This document shows positions 8,661-17,876 of a stretch of DNA of 64,000 bases, in pieces (positions within the stretch are counted from its first letter, which is position 1; every line of letters starts with the position of its first letter). Source of the DNA: Aestuariimicrobium kwangyangense DSM 21549 (GTDB lineage: Bacteria > Actinomycetota > Actinomycetes > Propionibacteriales > Propionibacteriaceae); contig NZ_ATXE01000001.1 in the NCBI RefSeq assembly GCF_000421525.1, positions 1 to 64,000 on the forward strand, written 5' to 3'. Under the pieces are notes generated by a model. That model saw only the letters and a list, made by a program, of their open reading frames with translations. It was not told where the DNA came from and did not search any database. Position numbers and translations under genes: made by a program.

Positions 8661-9134
8661 TTGAGCGAACTCGCCGTCGCCGCCCTCAAGGTGGCCTTCC
8701 TGGTGGTCATGTGGGGCTTCATCGTGTTCGCCGCGCACGTGATCAGGGCCGACATGTTCGGACGCAGGGTGGTGACGTCGACCTCGTCCGACATCATGGT
8801 GGCCCCCGCCGCCGGCCGCCGCAAGCGCCGCCGCGGGGCCAAAGTGCCGTCGCGATTGACCGTGATCGAGGGGCGCCAGGAAGGGCTCAGCATCCCCCTG
8901 TTCGGTGTGGTCGGGCTCGGACGAGCCGCCGACTCCGCCCTGAACCTCGATGACGACTACGCCTCGACCCGGCACGCCCAGTTGCTGCAGGACGACCACG
9001 GCACCTGGTGGCTCGAGGACCTGTCCTCGACCAACGGCACAGCCCTCAACACCCAGCTCATCACCCAACCCCGCGCCGTCGCCATCGGTGACATCATCCG
9101 CATCGGCCGCACCCAGATGAGGGTGGAGGGCTGA
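8661..9134 (+). CDS. fhaB: FhaB: membrane-anchored FHA-domain protein
   Basis: A 157-aa protein with an N-terminal transmembrane helix (about 6-27) and a C-terminal FHA domain (about 70-155, VGLGRAADSALNLDDDYASTRHAQL and STNGT). The TTG start at 8661 follows GGGGAG. Its stop overlaps the pstP start. In relatives FhaB recruits phosphorylated division and shape proteins. Confidence 0.92.
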   Translation: MSELAVAALKVAFLVVMWGFIVFAAHVIRADMFGRRVVTSTSSDIMVAPAAGRRKRRRGAKVPSRLTVIEGRQEGLSIPLFGVVGLGRAADSALNLDDDYASTRHAQLLQDDHGTWWLEDLSSTNGTALNTQLITQPRAVAIGDIIRIGRTQMRVEG

Positions 9135-10648
9135 TGTACTCCCTCGACTTCCGCGCCCACTCCGAGGTGGGACTGGTGCGCAAGAACAACCAGGACTCGG
9201 GCTACGCCTCCCCCACCGCGCTCGTGATCGCCGACGGCATGGGAGGTGCCGCGGCCGGTGACCTGGCCTCGGCGGTCGCCATCCACCAGGTCGTGCTGGC
9301 CGACGGAGCGCACACCGATGACGAACTGGTGCCCCGCCTGCGCGGTGCGATGCGCCGGGCCAACGAGCTGATCACCGAACTGGTGGCCTCCGACCACACC
9401 CTCGACGGCATGGGGACCACCTTCTGCGGCGCCTTCTTCTCCGGCACCCAGCTCGGCGTGGTGCACATCGGGGACTCCCGCGGCTACCTCTTCCGCGACG
9501 GCACCCTGAGCCGCCTCACCCATGACCACTCGTGGGTGCAGTCGCTGGTCGACGAGGGCAAGATCACCGAGGACGAGGCCCTCGTGCACCCCCACCGCTC
9601 GCTGGTGCTGAAGGTGCTCAACGGCCACCCCAACCACGAACCCGACACCTTCACCTTCGAGGTGCACGAGGGCGACGTGGTGCTGTTCTGCTCCGACGGC
9701 CTGTGTGGGTTCACCACCGACGCCGTGATCGCGCACGCGTTGGCCATGGACGACCTCGACGCCGCCATGGAGGTGCTGGTCAGGGCCGCCCATGACGGCG
9801 GTGGGGCGGACAACATCACCATCTCGATGGCCCGAGTCGTGCCCCAGGACGACCTCATCGACGTCCGGCCGCCCCTGGTGCTGGGGGCCGCGGACGAACT
9901 GGGGGCGTCCCTCGTCCCCGGTGCGGCGACGGGGTCGCCGGTGGCAGCGCCCGCGGACGGCGCAGGGGCGGAAGCCTCCCCTGACGACGGCTCGTCCCTC
10001 ACCCCACTCGCACCGTCCCCGCCCTCGTCGTCGGGGGGTGCCTCGGCCGCCGGTGTTGTACTGGACGAGACCGAGGTCGCGCGTTACTCACCCACCCTCG
10101 ACCGGCCACGGCCGTGGCGGGGCATCGCGATCACGCTGCTGGGCCTGGTCGTGCTGGCGGGGCTCGGATTCGGCGGTTACCGCTGGAGCCAGGCCCAGTA
10201 CTACATCGCCGACAACTCCGGAACCGTCGCGGTCTACCAAGGGGTGCGGGTTCCGGTGCTGACGCTCAGCCACCTCAGCGAGTCAACCGACATCGTCACC
10301 GCCGAGCTGCCCCGCTACCACCGGGAGCGCGTGCGGGCCAGCTTCAGCCTGCACAGTGCGGCCGAGGCCGAGAACGCCCTCGCCGAACTGCGTCGGGTGG
10401 CGGGCACATGTGCCCCCGCAGACCCCTCGGCCAGCGCGACACCCAGTTCCACACCGACCGCGACACCCAGTTCCACGCCGACCGCGACACCCAGCTCCAC
10501 CGCCAGCGCGACCACGTCGTCCGACCCCTCCCCCTCGGCGACCCCGTCAGGGTCGCCCTCAGCGTCGGCCCCCGGCCCGGTTCCGGGCTCGTCCACCCCC
10601 GCGGCAACGGCCGCTTCGTCGGGGAGCATCACGAACGGGGAGTGCTGA
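9134..10648 (+). CDS. pstP: Membrane-bound PP2C Ser/Thr phosphatase
   Basis: PPM-family metal-dependent phosphatase of 504 aa that dephosphorylates PknB and its substrates. The catalytic domain (about 1-235) shows RKNNQDS, ADGMGG, GMGTT, HIGDSRGYL, SDGL and GGADNIT. An acidic/Pro-rich linker leads to one transmembrane helix (about 328-348). The extracytoplasmic tail ends in a Thr/Pro/Ser repeat encoded by three 24-bp units. Its ATG overlaps the fhaB stop and its stop overlaps rodA, indicating coupled translation. Confidence 0.94.
   Translation: MYSLDFRAHSEVGLVRKNNQDSGYASPTALVIADGMGGAAAGDLASAVAIHQVVLADGAHTDDELVPRLRGAMRRANELITELVASDHTLDGMGTTFCGAFFSGTQLGVVHIGDSRGYLFRDGTLSRLTHDHSWVQSLVDEGKITEDEALVHPHRSLVLKVLNGHPNHEPDTFTFEVHEGDVVLFCSDGLCGFTTDAVIAHALAMDDLDAAMEVLVRAAHDGGGADNITISMARVVPQDDLIDVRPPLVLGAADELGASLVPGAATGSPVAAPADGAGAEASPDDGSSLTPLAPSPPSSSGGASAAGVVLDETEVARYSPTLDRPRPWRGIAITLLGLVVLAGLGFGGYRWSQAQYYIADNSGTVAVYQGVRVPVLTLSHLSESTDIVTAELPRYHRERVRASFSLHSAAEAENALAELRRVAGTCAPADPSASATPSSTPTATPSSTPTATPSSTASATTSSDPSPSATPSGSPSASAPGPVPGSSTPAATAASSGSITNGEC
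10439..10510 (+). repeat. 24-bp tandem repeat x3 inside pstP
   Basis: Three units starting ACACCCAGTTCCAC encode a TPSSTPTA-like low-complexity segment in the extracellular tail. The first two differ at one base and the third is more diverged. Confidence 0.85.
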
Positions 10649-12078
10649 TGAGCGCGGCCTCCCTCCCAGCCGTCGGGCAGACGGTCGTCTACCGCAAGCG
10701 CCGCAACGTCGAACTGGCGATGGTGCTGCTCGCCTGCACCCTCGGTCTCGGCGGCTGGCTGCTGACCGAGATCAACCTGCACGGTCACGCCCCCACGAGC
10801 TGGATGCGGGTGAGCGCCCTGTGGATCGGCATGGCGGTGGCCTGCCACCTGGTCGTCCGCTGGCGCCTGCCGTACGCCGACCCCCTGATCCTGCCGTGCG
10901 TCATCGCCCTCAACGGTCTGGGACTGGCGATGATCCACCGGATCGACCTGATCCCCTCGCCACCCCGCGACGACGCCGTCATGCAATTCGTGTGGACGGG
11001 GCTCGGCATGCTGCTGTTCGCGGCGGTGGCGCTCTTCGTGCGCGACCCACGCCGGTTGCAGCGCTTCCCCTACCTGCTCTTCATCGCCGGAGTCGGCCTG
11101 CTGTTGCTGCCGTTGGTGCCCGGGCTGGGGGTCAGCACACTGGGGGCGAACATCTGGATCCGGATCGGCCCGATGAGTTTCCAGCCCTCCGAGGTCGCGA
11201 AGATCCTGCTCGCCTTCGCCTTCGCCGCCTACCTGGTCGACAAGCGCGAAGTGCTCGCGCTCAGCGGCTTCCGGCTCGGACCGATCCAGTTCCCACGCCT
11301 GCGTGACCTGGGGCCGATCGCCCTGATGTGGGTCGCCTGCATGCTGGTGCTGGTCTTCCAGAACGACCTGGGCACGGCGCTGCTGTTCTTCGGGCTGTTC
11401 GTGATCATGCTCTACGTGGCCACGGAGCGCCCGGGCTGGCCCATCGTCGGCGCAGCGTTGATGGCGGTCGGCGGCTGGGGTGCCTACCTGTTCACCCGCC
11501 ACGTACGGGTGCGGGTCAGTTCCTGGTTGCACCCCTTCGAGAACTACGACCAGAACCTGCAGGTCATCTCCGGACAGTTCGGCATGGCCTGGGGAGGTCT
11601 GACCGGACGAGGCTGGGGTCTGGGTCGACCCGGGCTCACCCCGCTCGCCAAGTCCGATTTCATCTCCGCGGCGATCGGCGAGGAGGTGGGGCTGTTCGGT
11701 CTGGTTGCCGTCGTGATGCTGTACGCCTACATCGTCGCCCGCGGTTTGCGGATGGCGCTGGCCAGCCACGACCCGTACCTGAAGCTGCTCGCCTGCGGAC
11801 TGTCGTTCACGTTTGCCCTGCAGGTCTTCGCCATCATCGGTGGGGTGACCCGGCTGCTGCCGCTCACCGGTCTCACCACACCCTTCATGAGCCAGGGCGG
11901 CTCGTCCATGATCGCCAACTGGACGATCATCGGGGTGATGCTGGTGATCAGCCATCACGCGCGCAGGCCCATGGTCGCCACGGCCAGGCTGGACGAACCC
12001 ACCGCGACCGATCTCAGGCTGGACGAGACCCACGTCATCACCGCCAAGCCCGTGCCCGCCGGTGGGGTGACGGCATGA
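10648..12078 (+). CDS. rodA: SEDS-family peptidoglycan polymerase (RodA/FtsW)
   Basis: Lipid II-polymerising glycosyltransferase of 476 aa with about ten transmembrane helices. SEDS features include GANIWIRIGPMSFQPSEVAKI, FQNDLGTALLFFGLF with the catalytic-type Asp, and TTPFMSQGGSSMIANW near the C-terminus. The ATG shares a base with the pstP stop. It is followed by its partner transpeptidase pbpA with an ATGA overlap, so the pair forms a SEDS-bPBP unit. RodA is preferred over FtsW from the gene order. Confidence 0.93.
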   Translation: MSAASLPAVGQTVVYRKRRNVELAMVLLACTLGLGGWLLTEINLHGHAPTSWMRVSALWIGMAVACHLVVRWRLPYADPLILPCVIALNGLGLAMIHRIDLIPSPPRDDAVMQFVWTGLGMLLFAAVALFVRDPRRLQRFPYLLFIAGVGLLLLPLVPGLGVSTLGANIWIRIGPMSFQPSEVAKILLAFAFAAYLVDKREVLALSGFRLGPIQFPRLRDLGPIALMWVACMLVLVFQNDLGTALLFFGLFVIMLYVATERPGWPIVGAALMAVGGWGAYLFTRHVRVRVSSWLHPFENYDQNLQVISGQFGMAWGGLTGRGWGLGRPGLTPLAKSDFISAAIGEEVGLFGLVAVVMLYAYIVARGLRMALASHDPYLKLLACGLSFTFALQVFAIIGGVTRLLPLTGLTTPFMSQGGSSMIANWTIIGVMLVISHHARRPMVATARLDEPTATDLRLDETHVITAKPVPAGGVTA

Positions 12079-13505
12079 ACGGTCCCATCCGCAAGGTGGC
12101 GGTGCTCGCCGCCGTGATGATCTTCGCCCTGCTGGCCAATCTGACCTATGCGGCCGTGGTGCGCTACCCCGACCTCAACGGTGACGTGCGCAACCGTCGC
12201 GTCCGCGATGCCGAGTTCGCCCGTGACCGTGGCGCCATCCTGATCGGCAACACTCCCCTGGCGCAGTCGAAGGCCACCAACGGTCGATTCAGGTACCAGC
12301 GCAGCTACACGCAGCCGGAGCTCTACGCCTCGGTGACGGGCTGGTACTCCTACGACTTCGGTTCCTCGGGGCTGGAGCTGAACTACACCAGGCAACTCGC
12401 CGGAACGGACGACTCCCAGGCCATCGACCGGTTGATCGCAACCCTGTCTGGTCGCCAGCCCAAGGGTGCTTCGATCACCAGCACGATCGACCCCAGGGCC
12501 CAGCAGGCCGCGTTCGACGGGCTGGCCGGGCGCAAGGGGGCAGTGGTCGCCCTCGACTACGAGACCGGGGCCGTGCTGGCCAACGTGTCGCTGCCCAGCT
12601 ACGACCCGAACCTGTTGGCCACCAACGACCTGAGCCGCGCCAAGACGAGCTGGGACTCCCTGGTGAAGGATCCCGACGGGCCCCTCAAGAACCGCGCCAG
12701 CAAGGAGATCTACCCGCCCGGGTCGGTCTTCAAGCTGGTCACGGCCAGCGCCGCGATCGAACGGCTCAACCTCACCCCGAGCTCGAAGATCGCGTCCAGG
12801 CGGGCCCTCGCGCTGCCGCAGTCGTCGACGGTGCTGACCAATGAGATCGACTGCGGCAACGCGACCGTCTCGCTCGAGCAGGCCTTGATGAACTCGTGCA
12901 ACACCGCCTTCGCCCAGCTGGGGCTCGACACCGGCGACCAGGCGCTGCGCGACCAAGCCGAGAAGTTCGGCTTCAACACCGAGGTCACCACCGACGTGCC
13001 GTGGGCCACCTCGCGGTTCCCCGACAAGACCGACCGGGCGCAACTGGCGTTGTCGGCCATCGGGCAGTACGACGTCGCGGCCAGCCCGCTGCAGATGGCG
13101 ATGGTCGCCTCGGCCATCGCCAACGACGGCAAGCTGATGGAGCCCTACCTCGTCTCGGACGTGCGCGCACCCAACCTGCAACTGGTCAGCTCCCACCATC
13201 CCACCGCCATCGGACAGGTGATGAAGCCCGAGACCGCCCAGATGATGCAGCAGATGATGGTGCGCGTCGTCGAGGGCGGCACGGGTACCCGGGCCCAGGT
13301 CTCCGGTCTGGTGATCGGGGGCAAGACCGGCACTGCCCAGTCCGATCCCGCTCGGCCCCCCTACGCCTGGTTCGTGGCATTCTCCGAAGACCCGAAGGTG
13401 GCCGTCGCCGTCTTCATCGAGGAGGCTGGTATCGAACGCTCCGACATCGCCGGTGGACGACTCGCCGGCCCGATCGCCGCCCAGGTCATCCAGGCGCTCA
13501 GATGA
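12075..13505 (+). CDS. pbpA: Class B penicillin-binding protein PbpA
   Basis: Monofunctional DD-transpeptidase of 476 aa. It has an N-terminal transmembrane helix (about 7-28) and an elongation-type dimerisation region. The transpeptidase domain carries SVFK (S217), SCN (S274) and KTGTA (K417). Its ATG overlaps the rodA stop. It works with RodA in cell-wall growth under PknB control. The length is normal for actinobacterial PbpA. Confidence 0.94.
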   Translation: MNGPIRKVAVLAAVMIFALLANLTYAAVVRYPDLNGDVRNRRVRDAEFARDRGAILIGNTPLAQSKATNGRFRYQRSYTQPELYASVTGWYSYDFGSSGLELNYTRQLAGTDDSQAIDRLIATLSGRQPKGASITSTIDPRAQQAAFDGLAGRKGAVVALDYETGAVLANVSLPSYDPNLLATNDLSRAKTSWDSLVKDPDGPLKNRASKEIYPPGSVFKLVTASAAIERLNLTPSSKIASRRALALPQSSTVLTNEIDCGNATVSLEQALMNSCNTAFAQLGLDTGDQALRDQAEKFGFNTEVTTDVPWATSRFPDKTDRAQLALSAIGQYDVAASPLQMAMVASAIANDGKLMEPYLVSDVRAPNLQLVSSHHPTAIGQVMKPETAQMMQQMMVRVVEGGTGTRAQVSGLVIGGKTGTAQSDPARPPYAWFVAFSEDPKVAVAVFIEEAGIERSDIAGGRLAGPIAAQVIQALR

Positions 13506-13596
13506 GGAACCACATCGTGCCCACCCGAAACCCCCCCACCCCCCGGACCCATGAGGCGATGTCGACCCGATCGGCGCCCTCGGAAGGAGGACACCG

Positions 13597-15747
13597 ATGA
13601 CCGATTCTGGAATCCTGCTCGGTGGCCGCTACCAACTCGAATCAGTCATCGGCCGCGGCGGCATGGCCGAGGTCTGGCGGGCCCACGACTCCCGGCTCGG
13701 ACGAGAGGTGGCGGTCAAGCGGCTGAGGGCAGACCTGTCGTCCGACCCCACCTTCCAGGCGCGGTTCCGGCGCGAGGCCCAGGCCGCAGCCGGACTCAAC
13801 CACCACAACATCGTCGCCGTCTACGACACGGGCGAGGAGAACGACGCAGCCACCGGGGTGCACGTGCCCTACATCGTGATGGAGCTCGTCCAGGGGCACA
13901 CCCTCCGCGACGTGTTGCGCGACGGACGAAAGATCCTGCCGGAGCGGGCCCTGGAGTTCGTCCAAGGAGTGCTCGACGCACTCGCGTACTCGCACCGTTC
14001 GGGCATCGTGCACCGAGACATCAAGCCGGCCAACGTCATGCTGACCCCACAAGGTCAGGTCAAGGTGATGGACTTCGGCATCGCTCGCGCCGTCGCGGAC
14101 ACCTCGGCGACGATGACCCAGACAGCGGCCGTCATCGGCACCGCGCAGTACCTCTCGCCCGAACAGGCCCGGGGCGAGACGGTCGACCAACGCTCCGACA
14201 TCTACTCCGCCGGTTGCCTGTTGTACGAGTTGTTGGTCGGACGCCCCCCCTTCACGGGTGACTCGCCGGTCTCGGTGGCCTACCAGCACGTGCGCGAGCA
14301 GCCCGTCCCCCCCAGTCACGTCGACCATGAGATCACCCCCGCCATGGACGCGATCACCTTGAAGGCGCTCGCCAAGGATCCTGCCGACCGCTACCAGGAC
14401 GCGCGCGAGATGCGCGACGACATCACTCGTCTGCTGGCCGGCGAGCCGGTGTTGGCGGCATCGTCGGCCTCGATGGCGCCGACGCAGGTGCTGGGTGCCG
14501 CCGGAGTGGGCGCCCCCGGGATGGGCGCCGCCGGTGCAGGTGCTGCCGGTGCGGCCGTGGGACTCGGAGCCGCTGCCATGGCGGCCCAGGCGGCGGCCGC
14601 CAATGCCGGCGGTGCCGTCGGCATGAGTGGCCTCGCCGCAGCCGGGGGTACACCGACCGGCACCCACCAGGCGGTGAGCGACACCGGCTCATTCCTGCCC
14701 GCGCACGCAGACACGGGTCCGATGACCGCGGTGCAGGATCGTCCAGCCCGCCGACGCACCGTGACCATCGTCGTCGCCCTGCTGCTGGCCCTGGCCGCCG
14801 TGGTCGGCTACGGGTTGTGGCAGGTGCTGAAGGACAGCGGACCGCAGGCACCGGCTCAGTCGAGGGTGCCCTCGGTGATCGGGGCCAACCGCGCCAGCGC
14901 CGAGTCGCAGATCATCAACGCCGGTCTCAAGGTCGGCAAGGTGACGGAGGTCAACGGCCCCGATGAGACCAAGAACACGGTCATCGACCAGAACCCGAAG
15001 CCGCTGCAGATGGTGGACGAGGGGACGTCGGTCGACATCACCCTCAACCTGGGGGTGAAGACGGGGACGATCCCCGACGGTCTGGTCGGCAAGACCCTGA
15101 AGGAGGCCCAGGACGCCCTGAAGGCGGCCGGGTTCACGAGCAAGTCCCAGGACGCGCCCGAGAACGCCGAGTCGTTGGCGCAGGCACCCGGCACGGTGGT
15201 GAGCACCGATCCCGCCGCCGGTGCGACCGTCGCCGAGGGCTACGAGGTGATGATCAACCTCTCGCCGAAGCAGGCCACCGTGCCGAACCTGACCGGGAAG
15301 AGCCAGGACGACGCCAACACGGAGGCCCTCGCCGCCGGGTTCGCCGGGACGACCCCGCGCAACCAGGTCACCACCGACGAGACCCAGGTCGGCAAGGTGA
15401 TCAAGCAGGACCAACAGGACGGCACGAAGCTGGACCGCACCCAGAAGATCACCGTCTACATCGGGGTGAAGAAGGACACCGTCGCGGTTCCACAGGTGGT
15501 CGGGCTGCCGTTGGCGGGGGCCCAGGTGCGACTCAACGACAACGGCTTCACCGACATCAAGGTGAAGGAGGTCGAGACCACCGATGCCGCCCCCGGAACC
15601 GTGCTGACGGTGACCCCCAAGGAGGGCACGGAGGTCAAGCCCGGGGCAAAGATCACCTTGGAGGTGGCCAAGGCGCCGGCCTCCCAGCCGCCCTCGTCCC
15701 CGGATCCCAGCAGTTCGCCGAGCCCGTCGCAATCGAGCGGCGGCTGA
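13597..15747 (+). CDS. pknB: Ser/Thr protein kinase PknB with four PASTA domains
   Basis: Receptor kinase of 716 aa. The kinase domain (about 9-275) has GRGGMAEVW, K41 in VAVKR, HRDIKPANV (D141) and DFG (D159). An activation loop with TMTQT precedes GTAQYLSPEQ. A Gly/Ala-rich juxtamembrane region leads to one transmembrane helix (about 389-411) and four extracellular PASTA repeats that sense muropeptides, then a Pro/Ser tail. GGAAGGAGG lies before the ATG. Relatives usually carry pknA between pbpA and pknB. Here there is only a 90-bp gap, so pknA is absent or elsewhere. Confidence 0.95.
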   Translation: MTDSGILLGGRYQLESVIGRGGMAEVWRAHDSRLGREVAVKRLRADLSSDPTFQARFRREAQAAAGLNHHNIVAVYDTGEENDAATGVHVPYIVMELVQGHTLRDVLRDGRKILPERALEFVQGVLDALAYSHRSGIVHRDIKPANVMLTPQGQVKVMDFGIARAVADTSATMTQTAAVIGTAQYLSPEQARGETVDQRSDIYSAGCLLYELLVGRPPFTGDSPVSVAYQHVREQPVPPSHVDHEITPAMDAITLKALAKDPADRYQDAREMRDDITRLLAGEPVLAASSASMAPTQVLGAAGVGAPGMGAAGAGAAGAAVGLGAAAMAAQAAAANAGGAVGMSGLAAAGGTPTGTHQAVSDTGSFLPAHADTGPMTAVQDRPARRRTVTIVVALLLALAAVVGYGLWQVLKDSGPQAPAQSRVPSVIGANRASAESQIINAGLKVGKVTEVNGPDETKNTVIDQNPKPLQMVDEGTSVDITLNLGVKTGTIPDGLVGKTLKEAQDALKAAGFTSKSQDAPENAESLAQAPGTVVSTDPAAGATVAEGYEVMINLSPKQATVPNLTGKSQDDANTEALAAGFAGTTPRNQVTTDETQVGKVIKQDQQDGTKLDRTQKITVYIGVKKDTVAVPQVVGLPLAGAQVRLNDNGFTDIKVKEVETTDAAPGTVLTVTPKEGTEVKPGAKITLEVAKAPASQPPSSPDPSSSPSPSQSSGG

Positions 15748-15783
15748 CCTGCGGTCGTCGCCTCGGGTCGGCTGAGGGGTTGG

Positions 15784-15853
15784 GGCCCAGCTCGTCAGCC
15801 GGCCCAGCTCGTCCGCCGGCCCCAGCTCCTCAGCCGGCCCCAGCTCCTCAGCC
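15784..15853. repeat. 17-18 bp tandem array x4 ending on the trpG stop codon
   Basis: Units are 15784-15800 and 15801-15817 (17 bp), then 15818-15835 and 15836-15853 (18 bp), with the pattern GGCC(C)CAGCTCsTCAGCC. The last unit contains the minus-strand stop of trpG (15848-15850). It fills the convergent gap between pknB and trpG. Confidence 0.9.
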
Positions 15854-16480
15854 GGCCGAGGTCATGAGGGGGCGCAGCTTCGCCCCTCGGGCCGGCGCCT
15901 CGGCGTCCCCGCAGTCGGCGAGCCAGTTGGCCAGCAATTGGTGCCCGTGTTCGGTGAGCACGCTCTCGGGGTGGAACTGCACCGACTCCACCAGGGCGGT
16001 GCGGTGCCTCACGCCCATGATGACCCCCGAGTCGGTACGGGCGGTCACCTCGAGGCAGTCGGGAAGGCTCTCGGGCACGATTGCCAAGGAGTGGTACCGC
16101 GTCGCGGTGAACGGGCTCGGCAGTCCACGGAAGCAACCCTTGCCGTCGTGGTGCACCAGCGAGGTCTTGCCGTGCAGCAGTTCAGGTGCTCGTCCGACCG
16201 TGCCGCCGTAGGCCACCGCCATCGACTGCAGCCCCAGGCACACCCCGAAGATGGGCACCACACCTGTGTGGCTGCGCACGATGTCGATGCAGGCACCGGC
16301 CTCCTCGGGGGTACCGGGGCCGGGTGAGAGCAGGATGCCGTCGAACCCCTCGTGGAACGTGGGGGATGTCAGCCGGGTGTCGTCATTGCGCCAGACCTCG
16401 ACCTCGGCGCCCAACTGGTAGAGGTACTGCACCAGGTTGTAGACGAACGAGTCGTAGTTGTCGATGACGAGGATCCGCAT
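15848..16480 (-). CDS. trpG: Anthranilate/aminodeoxychorismate synthase glutamine amidotransferase
   Basis: Class I glutamine amidotransferase of 210 aa that supplies ammonia to TrpE or PabB. The start reads MRILVIDNYDSFVYNLVQYL. The oxyanion motif is LLSPGPGTPEEAG, the nucleophile is in FGVCLGLQ, and the His/Glu pair is in SVQFHPESVLTEHG. ATG at 16480 is preferred over 16489 because the family starts there and CACAAT lies 7 nt upstream. It is next to pknB, as in mycobacteria. TrpG and PabA roles cannot be separated from sequence, and one protein may serve both. Confidence 0.9.
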   Translation of the reverse strand: MRILVIDNYDSFVYNLVQYLYQLGAEVEVWRNDDTRLTSPTFHEGFDGILLSPGPGTPEEAGACIDIVRSHTGVVPIFGVCLGLQSMAVAYGGTVGRAPELLHGKTSLVHHDGKGCFRGLPSPFTATRYHSLAIVPESLPDCLEVTARTDSGVIMGVRHRTALVESVQFHPESVLTEHGHQLLANWLADCGDAEAPARGAKLRPLMTSAG

Positions 16481-16487
16481 GCTGCTC

Positions 16488-16493
16488 ATTGTG
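16488..16493 (-). promoter_or_regulatory. -10 hexamer of trpG (leaderless)
   Basis: CACAAT on the minus strand lies 7 nt before ATG at 16480. The same hexamer precedes the pirin start. Confidence 0.4.
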
Positions 16494-16499
16494 GCGCAT

Positions 16500-16574
16500 G
16501 TCCAGAAATGGCCACCAGATCGACCAGGGCGGCTGTTTCGGGGCACTTGGGTGATCCTGGGTCCAATTCTGGAC
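16500..16574. repeat. Inverted-end intergenic element 3 (75 bp)
   Basis: The ends are GTCCAGAAATGG and, inverted, GTCCAGAATTGG, with CAT/ATG flanks extending the symmetry by 3 bp. It lies upstream of trpG and downstream of the DUF881 gene (both minus). Confidence 0.9.
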
Positions 16575-16633
16575 ATGCGGGACGGGTGCCTCGAGTCAGG
16601 GGTGGAGCCCCCGCATGCCGCTGACACGCCTGG

Positions 16634-17464
16634 TCAGGGGATGGGTTTCGCGTGGCTGAGGGTCGTGGAGCCGGTGTAGGCGGGCATGGTCACCCGGCCG
16701 ACGTCCGCCTGCTTCCATCCCAACTGGTAGCGATCGGCGTACTGCTTGTAGATGCGCACCCCGTCGGAGGTGTCGAGCGCGGTGATCAACTGCCCCGGGT
16801 CGCCGATGGCGACGATCTCGTAGGGCGGCGCGTAGGGGATGCCGTGCAGCACCACCGAGTTGCCCACGCACTTCACCCCGGTGGTCGAGATGACTCGTTG
16901 TCCTTGGATCGTCATCGCCTCGGCACCGGCCGCCCAGAACAGGTTCACCACCAGCTGGATGTCCTGCTGGTGCACCACCAGCAGGTCCTCGTCCACCCCG
17001 ACCGGCTGCACCGACAGTGGTGCATCCGTGAGGGTGACCTTCACGGCCGGGCCGCTGACCGCCGTGGCCCCGGCGTCGAGTGAGGCCTGCTCCACCTGGG
17101 CCGCCAGTTGGGGATTGCCGGCGTCGGCCCTCGACAGTGCGTCCACGTCCTTGCGCAGGGCCCCGAGTTGGGTCTGGAGGTTCTTGTTGGTGTCGGCCTG
17201 CGCCCTCACCAGGTCGACCAGATCGGTGTTGCGTCCCGCCCTCAGGTCGCTGCCGTGGGAGGTGATGGCGCCGATGGTGGCCATCAGCGTCGCGATGGCG
17301 ATCACCCCGACGGTCGCCACTCGACCCAGGCGTGTGCTGCGTCGTCGTCGTTCCCGTACCCGCGCCCACCGGACCGCGCGGACGATCCGTCGACCGACCG
17401 AGCGGGCTGCCGGACGCACCACGGAGTGGTGGTGCCCGGTGACCAGTTCGTCCGGCTCGCTCAT
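16634..17464 (-). CDS. DUF881-family membrane protein
   Basis: A 276-aa protein: basic cytoplasmic N-terminus (about 1-48), one transmembrane helix (about 49-70), a coiled-coil-like stretch (about 80-115) and a DUF881 domain with GVKCVGNSVVLHGIPYAPPYEIVAIGDP. The ATG at 17464 follows GAGGGAG. It is the counterpart of the gene between crgA and trpG in mycobacteria (Rv0012). Location and topology suggest a role in division or the envelope; the biochemical function is unknown. Confidence 0.85.
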   Translation of the reverse strand: MSEPDELVTGHHHSVVRPAARSVGRRIVRAVRWARVRERRRRSTRLGRVATVGVIAIATLMATIGAITSHGSDLRAGRNTDLVDLVRAQADTNKNLQTQLGALRKDVDALSRADAGNPQLAAQVEQASLDAGATAVSGPAVKVTLTDAPLSVQPVGVDEDLLVVHQQDIQLVVNLFWAAGAEAMTIQGQRVISTTGVKCVGNSVVLHGIPYAPPYEIVAIGDPGQLITALDTSDGVRIYKQYADRYQLGWKQADVGRVTMPAYTGSTTLSHAKPIP

Positions 17465-17594
17465 CAAGCTCCCTCGGCGGTGGCGGGTGGCGCGAATGGG
17501 CGCCGCGCGTTGTCTCGACTAGGCTACCTGCAGCGTTGGCGCGGTCACCGGGAGTGGTGGTGCCGGCCGCGACACCAGACCAGGGAGGGACCCG

Positions 17595-17876
17595 GTGCCA
17601 GAGTCCAAGAGCCGAACGGCGGCCGACAAGAAGCGCAAGGCCAGCGACCAGGCCAAGCTCGCCGAGAAGAAGGCCACCCGCAGGAGTGGTCCCAGCGATC
17701 GCTCGTGGGTGCCGTGGGCCTTCATCCCCACCGGACTGCTGGGGGTGCTCTGGCTGGTGGTCTACTACATCACCGGTTACCGGATCCCCGTCATGCGTGA
17801 CCTGGGCGACTGGAACATCGTGATCGGCATCGGGCTGATGGCGATCGCGTTCTCCCTCACGACCCTGTGGAAGTAG
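17595..17876 (+). CDS. crgA: Cell division protein CrgA
   Basis: A 93-aa protein with a basic N-terminus and two transmembrane helices (about 41-60 and 70-90) joined by YRIPVMRDLGDWN, the typical CrgA layout. CrgA is an actinobacterial septum component that interacts with FtsZ, FtsQ, FtsI and CwsA. The GTG start at 17595 follows AGGGAGGGA. It is divergent from DUF881 and its end overlaps the convergent DinB-family gene by 20 bp. Confidence 0.92.
   Translation: MPESKSRTAADKKRKASDQAKLAEKKATRRSGPSDRSWVPWAFIPTGLLGVLWLVVYYITGYRIPVMRDLGDWNIVIGIGLMAIAFSLTTLWK

Noticed and set aside
10114-12078. Long overlapping plus-strand frame starting inside pstP
   Set aside because: Only the portion from 10648 is RodA; upstream it is a shadow frame of the PstP tail.
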